Virus record (IMG/VR): IMGVR_UViG_3300009285_002163
Location: 1 to 46,870 of that record
Length of the DNA: 46,870 nucleotides
From: a virus
Reading direction: 5' to 3' (one strand)
The notes below the pieces were generated by a model. That model searched no databases. It worked only from the letters and a program-made list of their open reading frames with translations, and was not told where the DNA came from. Below, in pieces: positions 14,376-22,771 of the stretch; positions within the stretch are counted from its first letter, which is position 1; every line of letters starts with the position of its first letter. The position numbers and the translations under genes are program-made.

Positions 14376-16920
14376 TGTGCTGGCGCAGGAGAAGGTTGTT
14401 CCACTCCACGATTTCAGCGGTGGGCTGAACACTATTGCGTCTGATTTCTCCATTCAGCCGAATGAGTGCAGACTTGCCAACAACATTGACTTTAGTCGCA
14501 ATCTCGGTGCGCTGACCAAAAGATGGGGCTACGATTCCATCGCTACTAAATCAGCCACTGATTCCTTCCGGGGCATGCTCGGCATTACATGGGAAGACGG
14601 TACAAGTCAATTGGTTGTGGCAACAGACGACTCCGCTAAAGGATACGGCGGTATCTATCTCCTGCCTAAATCGTCGGTGAAACTCGATAGTGCTCAGAGG
14701 ATATGGGATTACTGGTCGGCACAGGGACAGACGAACTTTCTGGTCTTTCAGGATAGACTCTATGGAGTGAACGGATACCAGAAAGGGTTCGTCTACGAGA
14801 GGCAGGGCGAGACGGACATCGTGCGGTCGTTACCAATTCAGGCGCCAGGGGAACCGCTTATAACCCCGATTTCATGTAGTGACACTGCAACGTATAAGCT
14901 CTCAGGTGAATACCGTTACACCTTTCGCGTGAAAGCCGAATCGGCAAATGTCTGGGTGACGAGGACAACCGGCTATATCGCGGGTCCGGTCAAAATCAAT
15001 GGGCGTGCGGTTATACGCTTCGCTCCCTTCGCCCAACAGGACACCACCCAATACCCCTATGACGTTACCGATAGTGTCCGCTGGCAGGTGTGGAGAACAA
15101 AGGCAAACCCCGGACGGCTGGACAAACTGGACAAGTTCTATCGCGTCGGTTATGGGGATACCACGAGCATCGGCGGCACCAGTTTCGCCTCGAAGATATT
15201 CATAGACTCTGTGCCGGATTCTCTCTTGTCTTCGACGGATACGTTCAGCGTTGATGCCATTGACGCCTATGTCGGGCGCGATTCGCTCAAGGTGAACGTA
15301 AATTACCGATACGGCGCGCCAGGATTCAAGTCTTGTTCATCGGCCGTCTACACAGGTGCCCTTGACTCAGCTAAGACGCATGGCGTTTTCTTTGGCCTTC
15401 CCTACTGTACGGATTCGTCCAAGTATGAGAAGTACATCTATGCCGTCGCATATAGTGTGACTTTCTTCGATTCTCTCTTGAATATGGAATCAGACACGGG
15501 AAGGTCTCTTTTCGTCTATGACGATTCGGGTACTCTCCCCATTCGTAAGATTCGGGTATCCATGCCGAAACGACCGGACAGCGTGACGAATCTTCATCTT
15601 CGTCTTTATCGGGCGCACCTGATGGCTGTTGCGCGGGATACGAATATCCTTCTGTTGGAAGGCGATAACAGTATTTTGGATATAATCAAAATACGAAAGA
15701 TGTTCGGCAAGCCATACACTTTGGGCAACCCCCCTCCCGAAACCTTTGTCAGCTGGAATGACGCGACGAAACACTGGAAACTGTTTCTCAAGGCATTAGT
15801 TAACGACACTATCATGCTCGGTCCGTATCATTTATTGGCACAACTGCCCGGCAATACGGCGTTGTTTACCGATTCAGTGCGCTATGATTCACTTGTGAAA
15901 AATCCAATCTTCCACCGTTCCGTACCGCCGCCGTTACTCAAGTATTTGTTCTCATACGACAATAGAGTTATCGGGTTTGCCGGTTCGGGAGAACATTGGT
16001 CATTCCCCGATACCGGCGGGGCATGGGGAACGTTCGCCTCGGTTGAGATTAATCCGGGTGACGGTGAACAGATAGAAGCATCGTTTCCGGCGCGTAACGT
16101 CATTCGCATAATGAAAAGCCGCTCAAGCTGGAACCTGTATCAAGATGCTAATTTAGAGTGGTCGCTGACAGAGGTGGCCGCAAGGACCGGATGTATCGCT
16201 ACAAACTCATACCAGCGTGGCGCCGGTGGGCACTACTATTTTTCCGAGTACGGCGTGATACAAGAAAACGAGGGGCAGTATCTCGATCGCACCCAACAGG
16301 CGGGCTTAATCTCGTCCAAGCTCAAGAACTTCGATGCCCTGCCAATTACCACAAAGAGAACCGCCAAGTCTTTCTATATCGACCAGACCTATCTTCTTAA
16401 CATCGGTGACACAACCTATGCGTTCTTTGAAAAGGCGGGGGCATGGGCTACCTGGACCAACTTCAAGATTGGTGGTGCTACGCTTTTTCGGAAGGCGAGT
16501 CAGGTTGACTTCATTGCCCCCGACACAATGTACTTCTACAAGCCTAACGGAAAGACGCTCTTTCGCTATAAGTCAAGCGAGAGCGACAACGGCGCGGAGA
16601 TTCTCTGGCAATGGAAGTCGGCACTCTTGTTGACATCCCCAACATGGAAGCAGATAACGGGGTTTGTACTGTACTCCGAGTCAGATACGGGTACGGTATT
16701 ACCGTCTGTCATCACGAATCAGGACGGGGATACGCTTGGCGGCGTCGGCGTACACATTAGCGACAGTCTGAGCAATTACATACGATTCAAGGGTGCACCA
16801 TCGTCTCTTGGCGGGTACGGGTTTTCGATTATGCCCTATCACAACACGCCAAAAAGACTGGTGATTCACGGCATAGATGTTTACTACACCGAACACGGGA
16901 TTGGCTTGCAGAGAAAGTAG
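14341..16920 (+). CDS. Tail nozzle / tail tubular protein B-like, with a signal peptide
   Basis: The 859-residue protein carries, right after its leader, the motif DFSGGLNTIASDFSI.PNE...NNIDFS...GALTKRWGYDSI, which is the standard beginning of podovirus nozzle proteins (T7 gp12, P22 gp10 group). The rest is beta-rich with many Asp/Ser/Thr, consistent with a beta-propeller-like nozzle. The leader is MLRVLLCLLAVNVLA with Gln at +1. AGGATGG seven bases upstream supports the ATG at 14341; a GTG at 14377 would remove the leader but has no ribosome site. Tail nozzles normally attach in the cytoplasm, so the leader is odd. Confidence 0.75.
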   Translation: MLRVLLCLLAVNVLAQEKVVPLHDFSGGLNTIASDFSIQPNECRLANNIDFSRNLGALTKRWGYDSIATKSATDSFRGMLGITWEDGTSQLVVATDDSAKGYGGIYLLPKSSVKLDSAQRIWDYWSAQGQTNFLVFQDRLYGVNGYQKGFVYERQGETDIVRSLPIQAPGEPLITPISCSDTATYKLSGEYRYTFRVKAESANVWVTRTTGYIAGPVKINGRAVIRFAPFAQQDTTQYPYDVTDSVRWQVWRTKANPGRLDKLDKFYRVGYGDTTSIGGTSFASKIFIDSVPDSLLSSTDTFSVDAIDAYVGRDSLKVNVNYRYGAPGFKSCSSAVYTGALDSAKTHGVFFGLPYCTDSSKYEKYIYAVAYSVTFFDSLLNMESDTGRSLFVYDDSGTLPIRKIRVSMPKRPDSVTNLHLRLYRAHLMAVARDTNILLLEGDNSILDIIKIRKMFGKPYTLGNPPPETFVSWNDATKHWKLFLKALVNDTIMLGPYHLLAQLPGNTALFTDSVRYDSLVKNPIFHRSVPPPLLKYLFSYDNRVIGFAGSGEHWSFPDTGGAWGTFASVEINPGDGEQIEASFPARNVIRIMKSRSSWNLYQDANLEWSLTEVAARTGCIATNSYQRGAGGHYYFSEYGVIQENEGQYLDRTQQAGLISSKLKNFDALPITTKRTAKSFYIDQTYLLNIGDTTYAFFEKAGAWATWTNFKIGGATLFRKASQVDFIAPDTMYFYKPNGKTLFRYKSSESDNGAEILWQWKSALLLTSPTWKQITGFVLYSESDTGTVLPSVITNQDGDTLGGVGVHISDSLSNYIRFKGAPSSLGGYGFSIMPYHNTPKRLVIHGIDVYYTEHGIGLQRK

Positions 16921-16926
16921 GGCGAT

Positions 16927-17541
16927 ATGGCATACGGCGATTACGGTCAAGATTACGAAACATGGCGGGCTGACCCGTATGGCAATTTGAATCGGCAATA
17001 CCCCACCATGTCGGGAGGCATTGGTGGAGACACGGACCAATACGCCGAGCTTCTCAAGCGGCTCCAGAAACTCCTGCAAGGCGGGGGATTCGGTGGTGGG
17101 CAAGGTGGTGGTATAGGTGATGCCCTCCAACAAGGCGGTGGGGCGGCCATGATGGCAAATCCCATAGTAGGCGCTGGCATGATGGCCGGTGGTACTCTCT
17201 TGAAAGGTCTTGGTTTGAGCGGCCAGCCGCAATCAAGCAAGTACGCCAAGCAGATGTATGGTCAGTTGGGTAGTATGGAAGGACAGAAGATTCTCCGACC
17301 GATGGAATATGCGAATCAGGCGTACAGCAGCATTGGGCGGCACATGCAGCCACAAGCCGAACGGATTGGACAACGACTCAACCTTGATTCCGGCGCGGCA
17401 CAGGGAGAGATTCTCCGTCTTCTGGCACAAGGGAATCAGGACTGGTTGTTGAACGCTTTACCACAGGCTGACGTTGCGAACGCCAACTACAATCTGGACA
17501 TAAAACGGCTGAAAGCGGCCCTGTTAGGATACATCCAGTAA
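16927..17541 (+). CDS. Gly-rich internal virion-type protein (204 aa)
   Basis: Residues about 50 to 105 are Gly/Met/Ala-rich (GGGFGGGQGGGIGDALQQGG, then NPIVGAGMMAGGTLLKG), a hydrophobic glycine-zipper-like segment as in small ejected proteins (T7 gp14, P22 gp7/gp20 type). The C-terminal half is helical and Gln-rich (AERIGQRLNLDSGAAQGEILRLL). It begins six bases after the nozzle gene and opens the group of ejection-type genes. Such proteins leave the capsid and help form the channel through the cell envelope. Confidence 0.6.
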   Translation: MAYGDYGQDYETWRADPYGNLNRQYPTMSGGIGGDTDQYAELLKRLQKLLQGGGFGGGQGGGIGDALQQGGGAAMMANPIVGAGMMAGGTLLKGLGLSGQPQSSKYAKQMYGQLGSMEGQKILRPMEYANQAYSSIGRHMQPQAERIGQRLNLDSGAAQGEILRLLAQGNQDWLLNALPQADVANANYNLDIKRLKAALLGYIQ

Positions 17542-17550
17542 GGAGGGGCC

Positions 17551-18318
17551 ATGTTAAGCGCACCGGATACATTTTTGAAACAACTGGCCTTCGCTCTTGG
17601 AGAAGGTGTGCAGAGTCTTCCCGACCGCTACCGTCAGGCGCAATCGGATAAGATGACCTATGGGATGAATGAGATGAAGTTGTTGTCTGAGGCTCTGAAC
17701 CAACAGAGAGAGGGACAGCGATTCGGCATGGAATCGGAAACGGAACGGTTAAGACAGGATCAGTATCGGGCGCAGACTCAAAAGGCTTTACGACCCGATG
17801 CAGAGGGTGAGACTGATTTCAAGGCGCGGATGTTAAAAATTCTTTGGCCAACCCTGACACCGGAAGAACAGGCACGGTATCTTGGCACGGCAGCGAAACA
17901 GGACATGACGCCGAACTACAGTCCCGCCGGGGTCAAGAAAGCCTATGAGGAAAGCGGTGGATTCGTGCCAAGCGGTTGGACACGGCCAGCGCAAGCAAAG
18001 ACTGGCCCGACAGGTTTGCAGAAGACTGGCCTGACAGGCTTGCAGAAGACTGGCCTTATCAGTCAGATATTGACTGAACGTCGGCTCCAGTTCCCCCAAT
18101 ATAAAGGAGTCTATGAGGATACGGCAGGGTACAAAGCGACGTTTACGCCACAATATCGAAAGAACATATCCGACAGTCTGCAATTCCTCAGACCGGAAGC
18201 ATTTGGCGAAGATGTTTCACGTGAAACGCCACCTCCCGAAAATGACGGGTCTATGACACCGCAAGAATATGAACGATTCAAACAGGCATGGTATACTAAT
18301 CGTTTGTGGGAAAAGTAA
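17551..18318 (+). CDS. Internal virion-type protein with an 8-residue tandem repeat (255 aa)
   Basis: AAGGAGGGG precedes the ATG. The product is polar, Gln/Arg-rich and helical in the first half (SDKMTYGMNEMKLLSEALNQ), with a flexible middle in which an 8-residue unit (KTGLTGLQ) is repeated about three times (residues 150 to 170), then another helical part. It is probably a companion of the Gly-rich and the 1389-residue proteins in DNA ejection. No homologous family can be named from the sequence. Confidence 0.6.
   Translation: MLSAPDTFLKQLAFALGEGVQSLPDRYRQAQSDKMTYGMNEMKLLSEALNQQREGQRFGMESETERLRQDQYRAQTQKALRPDAEGETDFKARMLKILWPTLTPEEQARYLGTAAKQDMTPNYSPAGVKKAYEESGGFVPSGWTRPAQAKTGPTGLQKTGLTGLQKTGLISQILTERRLQFPQYKGVYEDTAGYKATFTPQYRKNISDSLQFLRPEAFGEDVSRETPPPENDGSMTPQEYERFKQAWYTNRLWEK
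17998..18060 (+). repeat. 24-bp tandem repeat (about 2.6 copies)
   Basis: Units begin at 17998, 18022 and 18046 with AAGACTGGC; the first two differ at three silent or near-silent positions, and the third is partial. It encodes KTG(P/L)TGLQ and looks like a recent expansion in a linker. Confidence 0.85.
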
Positions 18319-21300
18319 ATGACCCTCAAAGAACAATACGGGCAATATCTTCCTACTACTTGGGATCGACAGCCCCATGAGATTGAGACCATGCTGGAAG
18401 CGCCCCCGCAAGTAAGTGATGTGACGGGCGTTTCCCCGATGGCGATCTCCGGCGCTCGGAAGGCGTATCCCAGCAGGGAATACTCATCAGCCATACAGCA
18501 AGGGATGGAAGAATTGCTTGGTCCGATGGAATCTATGGCCCAAGATGAGAAGGTCATTCCAGTAACCAGAAACCTTGTACGCGGTATTCTGTCTGCTGTC
18601 CTGACAAGCCCTGCCGCTATGGTTGAAAGTCCACTGACCATTCCAGAGGATGTGTTGGGAATGCTCGCGAGTGCGGGCAAAAACTTATATGGGGCAGTTG
18701 GCTCCCCAATTGATTTTAGCAAAACCCCGTACCGCCTATCAAAAAAAAGCGTGCCGAGGTCATATCCTATGTTCAAAGGGGAATCGGAATCGAATATCCA
18801 GCCGAGTCTTACAGCCGAAACGCCCCGAAAACTACCGAGCCTGACAGAAAGTTCATGGGTGCCGCTCCCAGAGACGGACACTACCCAACAAGCGGCCCTG
18901 CATCGGATTGGAGAGAATCCTGCCGAGATTCCGTTGGCTGCCCTAACCCTTCTCGGTATCGCCAAAGGACTAAGGGGTCCCAAGATGCGGGTGACCAACC
19001 TAACCGAGCGGATGGCTGAGGTGTCCCCTGAGGCCCCTATCGGCCCCGTAGAGGCAGCCAAAATCGAGCCGACTCCTACCCCTAAAGCCGAACCTACCGT
19101 GCCCACGGAGGTCCCGAAGCCCCTTCAACCTCCCTCCCAAGTCGAGGCGGTAAAGGGTAAAGAGCCGTGGGAAATGACGAGGAATGAATTTAGAAAATTA
19201 ATGGTTGAAGGTCGGAAAGAAGAAGTCCAGAAATTTGAAAAACAGTATCGGGCAGTATCTTCTTTTGAAAATGCTACTCTTCCCGAGGCAATGAACCAAT
19301 ATGCTGTTGATTTTTCTTATGAGAATAAGGCGCTTGTCAAGAGATTCCGTAACATCAAACCAGAAGACGATGTGATATTATATCGTTCTATAAGTATTCT
19401 TGACCCGGAAAAGACAATTGAACCTGGTGACTGGGTGGCGCTTGAACGTCAATATGCTTCTATGCATGGGCAACTCGGTGAACAAAAACCGCGCATGATA
19501 ACCAAAAAAGCAAAAGCAAAAGATGTGGTTTGGGCGGGTACTTCTGCTGATGAATACCTTTATGCCCCAGAACGCTTCAAAAATAAAGATATTCATTCGA
19601 CGCATGAGATGGTCATAAATGATGCCTTACAATCTGGCAAACCTGTCCCCCCTGAAATCATAGCCGATTATCCCGACCTTGCGGCAAAGTACGGGGAGCC
19701 GCCCGCCAAACCGCCGACCGAGCCATTGACGCCAAAGGCTCCCAAAAGTCCTGAAGCTATTGGTCTGAGGGTCAAAGACATTGAGGAAATACGGTCGGAA
19801 ATGGGCATGCCGCCGATTCCAAAGGCCAAACACCCGAAACTGGCCGAATCACGACAAACCGCCATTGACGAACAACTTCCCGCGAAGGCCAAAGATATAG
19901 CCGATGATGTGATGAAAACCGGCCGGACGATTACGGAAGAAGAACATGCGGGCATGGTGTTGCGGACGGACGAATTGAGGAAAGAGTTTGCTTCTGCCGA
20001 GGCCGAGGCCGTCAAATTGGCTGAAACCGGTAATGAAGGTGGTGCCGCTTTAGCTCGGTCCAGACGGGATATGTTCATGCAGGAAATAGAGGAAATCACA
20101 CAGGCCGCCCGTCAGTCAGGTGGAATTGTCGGCAGTCAACTATCGACTATCCGGCTTCGCATTAACCCCGAAAATATGGAACTTGCCACGATTGTACGGG
20201 AAGCGCGGGAAGTTTCCGGCAGAAACCTATCTGAGCCGGAAATCGCCCAGTTCAGGGACATTGCCGATAAATACAAGGTTCTTGAAAAGCAGATTCTTGA
20301 GTTTCAGCAAAGAGACGAAACGGCTTTTATGCGAGGATTGAAAAGCCAAGCCGAGTCTGTTGCCCAACTGGAAATCAAGAAGGCCCGTATCTCCATGAAG
20401 GCCGCCGGTCAGCGCGAACGTATTTTACTCGAACGCACCGAAATCAAAAAGCAATTGCAGGACCTGGGCTATCGGTTGAACGACGTGACCGGAGTGACTC
20501 TTGAAGGCTCTTATCTCATAGGCAAACTGGCCGTTAACTACATCAAAGAAGGAGTAGTTGACTTGGCCGAGGTTGTCCGGAAGGTCATGGCGGATATACC
20601 TGGTATCGCCGAAAGGGATGTCTGGCAGGGAATGAATGCCCGTGACCCAAAACGGATGGCCATTGAACGGACCGTGAAACAAAGGCAGTTATCCAATCTC
20701 AAGACTGAATCTCGGTTACTGGACGAAATAGACAAGGCTTCTCAGGGGATTTTCAAAGAGACAAAACCCCGCCCTGAAATGCCGTCAAGAATCAGGGCTT
20801 TGCAGAATCAGTTGTCAGAACTTCGCCGACAAGCCTATGTTCGTGACCCGTCCGCAAAGGTAGACCGCGCCATACAGACGATTAACGAGCTGACTGACCA
20901 GTTAGAAGGATTCAAGAGAAATGTCAGAAGACGGAAACCGATTGATCCTCCTGAATTAACAGCTTACAAGGCGAAAATTGTTGACCTGAGAAAGCAAATG
21001 CGCACACAGGATAACATCCTTGATTTAGAGGAACAACTGCGTACCGGAAACTTGAAGATTGACCCGAAGCGTGAATCGGTAGTTTCCGAAGCCACAATGA
21101 AATTGCAGATTGAACAGAAGAAACTCCGACTGAGAAAACGAGACGCCGTTGAGAATCTGAGAAAGCGGACCATGCTTCAAAAGGGTGGGGAGCTAATCAA
21201 TCTCTCCCGAACAGCGAAAACCATCGGTGATGTTTCAACGACCTTCCGGCAGAATCTTGTTTTAGTGTCGAAACGAATGTTTACCGACCCTGGGCGGCTC

Positions 21301-22488
21301 GGCAAGGATTTCGGTAAATCGGTCAGGGCCATGTTCAGCGATGAATACGCTATGAGGCTTGACCACGAAATGAGACAGGAGCCAAAACAGTTCTTGAGAG
21401 ACCAGGCCAAACTTGAGTTACCGGAACCGGACGGACCTGTTTCGACGAGAGAGGAGTTTTTCAATTCTCGGCTTGCCGAAAAGATTCCCGTCTATGGTTC
21501 TATTGTCAGGGGTTCGGCCCGACACATGAGAGTCTTCGGCAACCTGATGAGAAAAACCGAATTTGACCGTTATCTCGATATATTCCCGGACGCCTCAATA
21601 GAGGAATTACAACACTGGGCGAATGTCATCAATGTCTTTTCCGGTCGCGGGGATTTGGGCAAGTGGAGTCCGCAGGGGGCCAGTACGATATTCTTTGCTC
21701 CCCGTTTCGCCATGAGCCGTATTCAGACTCCGTACATGATGATAAAATACCGGAAGAACCCGCGCATGCGAAAAGAGATAGCCAAATACTATGCCTCTCT
21801 CGGTGCGCTTGCAACCGGGGTTATGGGGCTGGCTAAACTCTCTGGTTATGATTTGAGCGACGACCCTACCGACCCGGACTTTGGGAAGATTAAAGTCGGC
21901 AACACTCGTTTCGATATATGGGGCGGATATCAGCAGCCAATGAGACTATTGGTGCGATTAGCGAACTTTCCCGCCGCCAGGGCCGGATTGACTGAGGCTG
22001 AAAAGGCCGATCCGCTGGAAATAGTCTTTCGCTTTGCGGCTTTCAAGATGTCCCCCGCGATAACTATACCGAGGGAACTGATGACAGGAGAAGATATTGT
22101 TGGCCAACCGACATCAGTTTTGAAGACAATGGCGAACACTGTTACACCTCTTGTTCTCGACGATATACGAGACGCTTACAAACTTGAGGGCGGGAAAAGA
22201 GCCTTTGCGGTTGGGTTGGCAACCGAGTTTGGTATCGGTGCGACAACATATGTTCAGAGCCGACGGACAACCCTGCAGAAGACAAGAGAGAGATTCCGGT
22301 CGGGGGATATTGAAGGAGCGATGAAAGACATGCGGGACTTCAATAAGACGAAGCCGCCCGATTCGCTGATAACTCTCAATCAGCTTGCGGTCCCGCCGGA
22401 AGATGCGACTAAAGAAGAAGTGCGAAGACTCATGGAACTGCGAGATAAAGCATTGGAACTGGAACGGATAACTCAAAGGGGTAAGTGA
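18319..22488 (+). CDS. Large ejection / polyvalent virion protein (1389 aa) with ADP-ribosyltransferase-like segment
   Basis: The size, place and composition match large internal virion or polyvalent proteins injected with DNA. Residues 200 to 300 are Pro/Glu/Lys-rich linker. Residues about 314 to 425 (VILYRSISI ... IEPGDWVALERQYASMHG ... KDVVWAGTSADEYLYAPE) resemble the ADP-ribosyltransferase-like domain recurrent in phage polyvalent proteins. Residues 520 to 960 are long Lys/Glu/Arg-rich helices. The last 350 residues contain WANVINVFSGRGDLGKW and ASTIFFAPRFAMSRIQTPYMM, a conserved C-terminal region common in such proteins, with hydrophobic Ala/Gly stretches (LGALATGVMGLAKL) that may enter membranes. 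No transglycosylase motif is seen. The catalytic function of the ART-like part is inferred only. Confidence 0.7.
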   Translation: MTLKEQYGQYLPTTWDRQPHEIETMLEAPPQVSDVTGVSPMAISGARKAYPSREYSSAIQQGMEELLGPMESMAQDEKVIPVTRNLVRGILSAVLTSPAAMVESPLTIPEDVLGMLASAGKNLYGAVGSPIDFSKTPYRLSKKSVPRSYPMFKGESESNIQPSLTAETPRKLPSLTESSWVPLPETDTTQQAALHRIGENPAEIPLAALTLLGIAKGLRGPKMRVTNLTERMAEVSPEAPIGPVEAAKIEPTPTPKAEPTVPTEVPKPLQPPSQVEAVKGKEPWEMTRNEFRKLMVEGRKEEVQKFEKQYRAVSSFENATLPEAMNQYAVDFSYENKALVKRFRNIKPEDDVILYRSISILDPEKTIEPGDWVALERQYASMHGQLGEQKPRMITKKAKAKDVVWAGTSADEYLYAPERFKNKDIHSTHEMVINDALQSGKPVPPEIIADYPDLAAKYGEPPAKPPTEPLTPKAPKSPEAIGLRVKDIEEIRSEMGMPPIPKAKHPKLAESRQTAIDEQLPAKAKDIADDVMKTGRTITEEEHAGMVLRTDELRKEFASAEAEAVKLAETGNEGGAALARSRRDMFMQEIEEITQAARQSGGIVGSQLSTIRLRINPENMELATIVREAREVSGRNLSEPEIAQFRDIADKYKVLEKQILEFQQRDETAFMRGLKSQAESVAQLEIKKARISMKAAGQRERILLERTEIKKQLQDLGYRLNDVTGVTLEGSYLIGKLAVNYIKEGVVDLAEVVRKVMADIPGIAERDVWQGMNARDPKRMAIERTVKQRQLSNLKTESRLLDEIDKASQGIFKETKPRPEMPSRIRALQNQLSELRRQAYVRDPSAKVDRAIQTINELTDQLEGFKRNVRRRKPIDPPELTAYKAKIVDLRKQMRTQDNILDLEEQLRTGNLKIDPKRESVVSEATMKLQIEQKKLRLRKRDAVENLRKRTMLQKGGELINLSRTAKTIGDVSTTFRQNLVLVSKRMFTDPGRLGKDFGKSVRAMFSDEYAMRLDHEMRQEPKQFLRDQAKLELPEPDGPVSTREEFFNSRLAEKIPVYGSIVRGSARHMRVFGNLMRKTEFDRYLDIFPDASIEELQHWANVINVFSGRGDLGKWSPQGASTIFFAPRFAMSRIQTPYMMIKYRKNPRMRKEIAKYYASLGALATGVMGLAKLSGYDLSDDPTDPDFGKIKVGNTRFDIWGGYQQPMRLLVRLANFPAARAGLTEAEKADPLEIVFRFAAFKMSPAITIPRELMTGEDIVGQPTSVLKTMANTVTPLVLDDIRDAYKLEGGKRAFAVGLATEFGIGATTYVQSRRTTLQKTRERFRSGDIEGAMKDMRDFNKTKPPDSLITLNQLAVPPEDATKEEVRRLMELRDKALELERITQRGK

Positions 22489-22757
22489 TGACGAAGAACA
22501 GTGTGACGTGGAAATGGTTGGCGGTAGGCATTTTGCTTCCGGTTGTCGGCTTTGGCGGCGGCCTTGCTCTAAGCGAGAAAATCAAAGAGGACCGCAAACA
22601 GAACAGGGAAATCGAACAGTTGAAAATAGACGCGGCATTCAATCAGGCGGTCATCAAGAGTATAGTCGATAAATTGGCTGAAATAGCTCCCGCGGTTGAA
22701 CGTACAGACAAGCGCACGGAATCACTGCTGGTGGTTATCTCGGAGAGACTGCGATAG
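22488..22757 (+). CDS. Membrane-anchored coiled-coil protein (i-spanin-like or accessory)
   Basis: The 89-residue protein has one N-terminal membrane segment (WKWLAVGILLPVVGFGGGLAL) followed by a charged coiled coil (EKIKEDRKQNREIEQLKIDAAFNQ ...). The N-in, C-out topology with a periplasmic coil is that of an inner-membrane spanin subunit, but it lies far from the lysis genes, between the ejection protein and the fibres. No outer spanin is visible nearby. The ATG at 22488 overlaps the previous stop as TGATG. Confidence 0.6.
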   Translation: MTKNSVTWKWLAVGILLPVVGFGGGLALSEKIKEDRKQNREIEQLKIDAAFNQAVIKSIVDKLAEIAPAVERTDKRTESLLVVISERLR

Positions 22758-22771
22758 AGAGTGAGGCATAG

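Noticed and set aside
18111-19106. 331-residue minus-strand open frame
   Set aside because: It is antisense to the internal virion protein and ejection-protein genes, has low-complexity Ser/Gly/Arg composition and no ribosome site; it is a shadow of codon bias.
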